Below, piece after piece: positions 63,723 through 64,000 of a stretch of 64,000 nt of DNA. The notes under the pieces are model-generated. The model was not told the origin of the DNA, did not search any database, and worked only from the letters and a program-made list of their open reading frames with translations. Both the position numbers and the translations under genes were made by a program. Where the stretch lies: NCBI GenBank assembly GCA_947492185.1, contig CANLMR010000005.1, positions 184,797 through 248,796 of the forward strand. The letters are read 5' to 3'. Origin of the DNA: an uncultured Tenacibaculum sp. (GTDB lineage: Bacteria > Bacteroidota > Bacteroidia > Flavobacteriales > Flavobacteriaceae). Every line of letters starts with the position of its first letter. Position 1 is the stretch's first letter.

Positions 63723-63730
63723 CAAACCTA
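63723..63730 (-). promoter_or_regulatory. -7 promoter element of the polysaccharide cluster
   Basis: TAGGTTTG on the minus strand, 27 nt before ATG 63695. It overlaps the in-frame TTG at 63725, ruling that codon out as start if the promoter is real. Confidence 0.5.
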
Positions 63731-63766
63731 CAAAAAACTAACGTAAAGAATATAATGAAGTGAAAT

Positions 63767-63798
63767 AAAAAAGCCTTCAGAAAATCTGAAGGCTTTTG
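63767..63798 (-). terminator. Terminator of the tRNA-Val genes
   Basis: Arms AGCCTTCAGA / TCTGAAGGCT (63772-63781, 63785-63794), loop AAA, with A/T tracts on both sides. It lies directly after the tRNA-Val 3' end. Confidence 0.85.
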
Positions 63799-63873
63799 TG
63801 GGCGCGAAGGGATTCGAACCCCTGACCCCTTGGGTGTAAACCAAGTGCTCTGAACCAACTGAGCTACGCGCCC
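63799..63873 (-). tRNA. tRNA-Val (anticodon TAC), inner copy
   Basis: Minus-strand cloverleaf. The acceptor stem GGGCGCG pairs with CGCGCCC, discriminator A. The anticodon stem CTTGG/CCAAG has loop TTTACAC, giving TAC. T arm GGGGTTCGAATCCC. CCA not encoded. Confidence 0.96.
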
Positions 63874-63928
63874 GAATTTTATTTCAGGATTCGGCAAACC
63901 TGTATACAAAATAGCTTTTAAGTTTTTG

Positions 63929-64000
63929 TGGGCGCGAAGGGATTCGAACCCCTGACCCCTTGGGTGTAAACCAAGTGCTCTGAACCAACTGAGCTACGCG
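63929..64000 (-). tRNA. tRNA-Val (anticodon TAC), outer copy, cut by window edge
   Basis: Identical to the inner copy over the visible 72 nt; the first three bases (GGG) lie beyond the edge. The spacer between the copies is 55 nt. Confidence 0.95.

Noticed and set aside
63700..63909. An open frame of 69 codons on the minus strand across the inner tRNA-Val
   Set aside because: It is the well-known false translation of a tRNA gene (RVAQLVQSTWFTPKGSGVRIP); the tRNA explains the sequence.
1..64000. CRISPR arrays, insertion sequences, prophage, restriction or toxin-antitoxin systems
   Set aside because: Looked for on both strands; no regular repeat-spacer array, transposase, integrase or matching gene pair was seen.

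Overview
The window is an AT-rich (roughly 30% G+C by eye) chromosomal segment from a member of the Bacteroidota, almost certainly a marine-type Flavobacteriaceae (Tenacibaculum/Polaribacter-like; the genus is inference). The evidence is the gliding/type IX secretion genes gldJ, porU and porV, the order udk-ftsB-mutA-mutB-psd, the absence of obvious Shine-Dalgarno sites, and repeated Bacteroidota promoter elements (TAnnTTTG at about -7, sometimes with TTG/TTTG about 20 bp upstream). I see no insertion sequence, prophage, CRISPR array or rRNA.

Left part (1-31200). A minus-strand ECF sigma factor / HEAT-repeat anti-sigma candidate / exported protein operon runs off the left edge. It is followed by a serine beta-lactamase-like hydrolase and thioredoxin reductase, then tRNA-Pro. 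Next come a stress/light operon (small unknown protein, glutathione peroxidase, TspO, SRPBCC, photolyase), a universal stress protein and tRNA-Thr. A plus-strand operon carries uridine kinase, FtsB/DivIC-like protein, methylmalonyl-CoA mutase (two subunits) and phosphatidylserine decarboxylase. Then come an M16 peptidase, a CcsB-CcsA fusion for cytochrome c maturation, and a polysaccharide assembly block (PglF-like dehydratase, Wza, Wzc). A PHP-type phosphatase, an N-acetylglucosamine kinase-like protein and MurF follow.

Middle (29400-41200). The type IX secretion/gliding genes gldJ (minus) and porU-porV (plus) are followed by cytidine deaminase, a FabH-like synthase, GMP synthase and a LysM/periplasmic-binding lipoprotein.

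Right part (41200-63700, all minus strand). A large exopolysaccharide/O-antigen cluster makes nucleotide sugars: UDP-GalNAcA or UDP-GlcNAcA, probable 3-keto and 2-epimer derivatives, UDP-ManNAcA, UDP-GlcA, UDP-diNAc-bacillosamine and dTDP-rhamnose. It also encodes an initiating phosphoglycosyltransferase (PglC), one GT4, Wzx, Wzy, two hexapeptide acyltransferases, a heparinase II/III-like protein and a two-domain oxidoreductase. Promoters and terminators suggest at least three transcription units: 63695-59406, 59301-44630 and 44560-41218. Together with the distant Wza/Wzc/phosphatase genes this describes a Wzx/Wzy-type, strongly anionic surface polysaccharide. Two tandem tRNA-Val genes lie upstream of it at the right edge, the outer one cut by the window.

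The most interesting points are the HEAT-repeat anti-sigma operon with a tiny coupled ORF; the coupled oxidative/light-stress operon; the Tyr-Gly tandem repeat tail of Wzc; the heparinase/two-domain oxidoreductase module; and WbpB/WbpI-like genes without recognisable WbpE/WbpD partners in the same window as the PorU sortase, whose known substrate in Porphyromonas is a Wbp-derived linking sugar.
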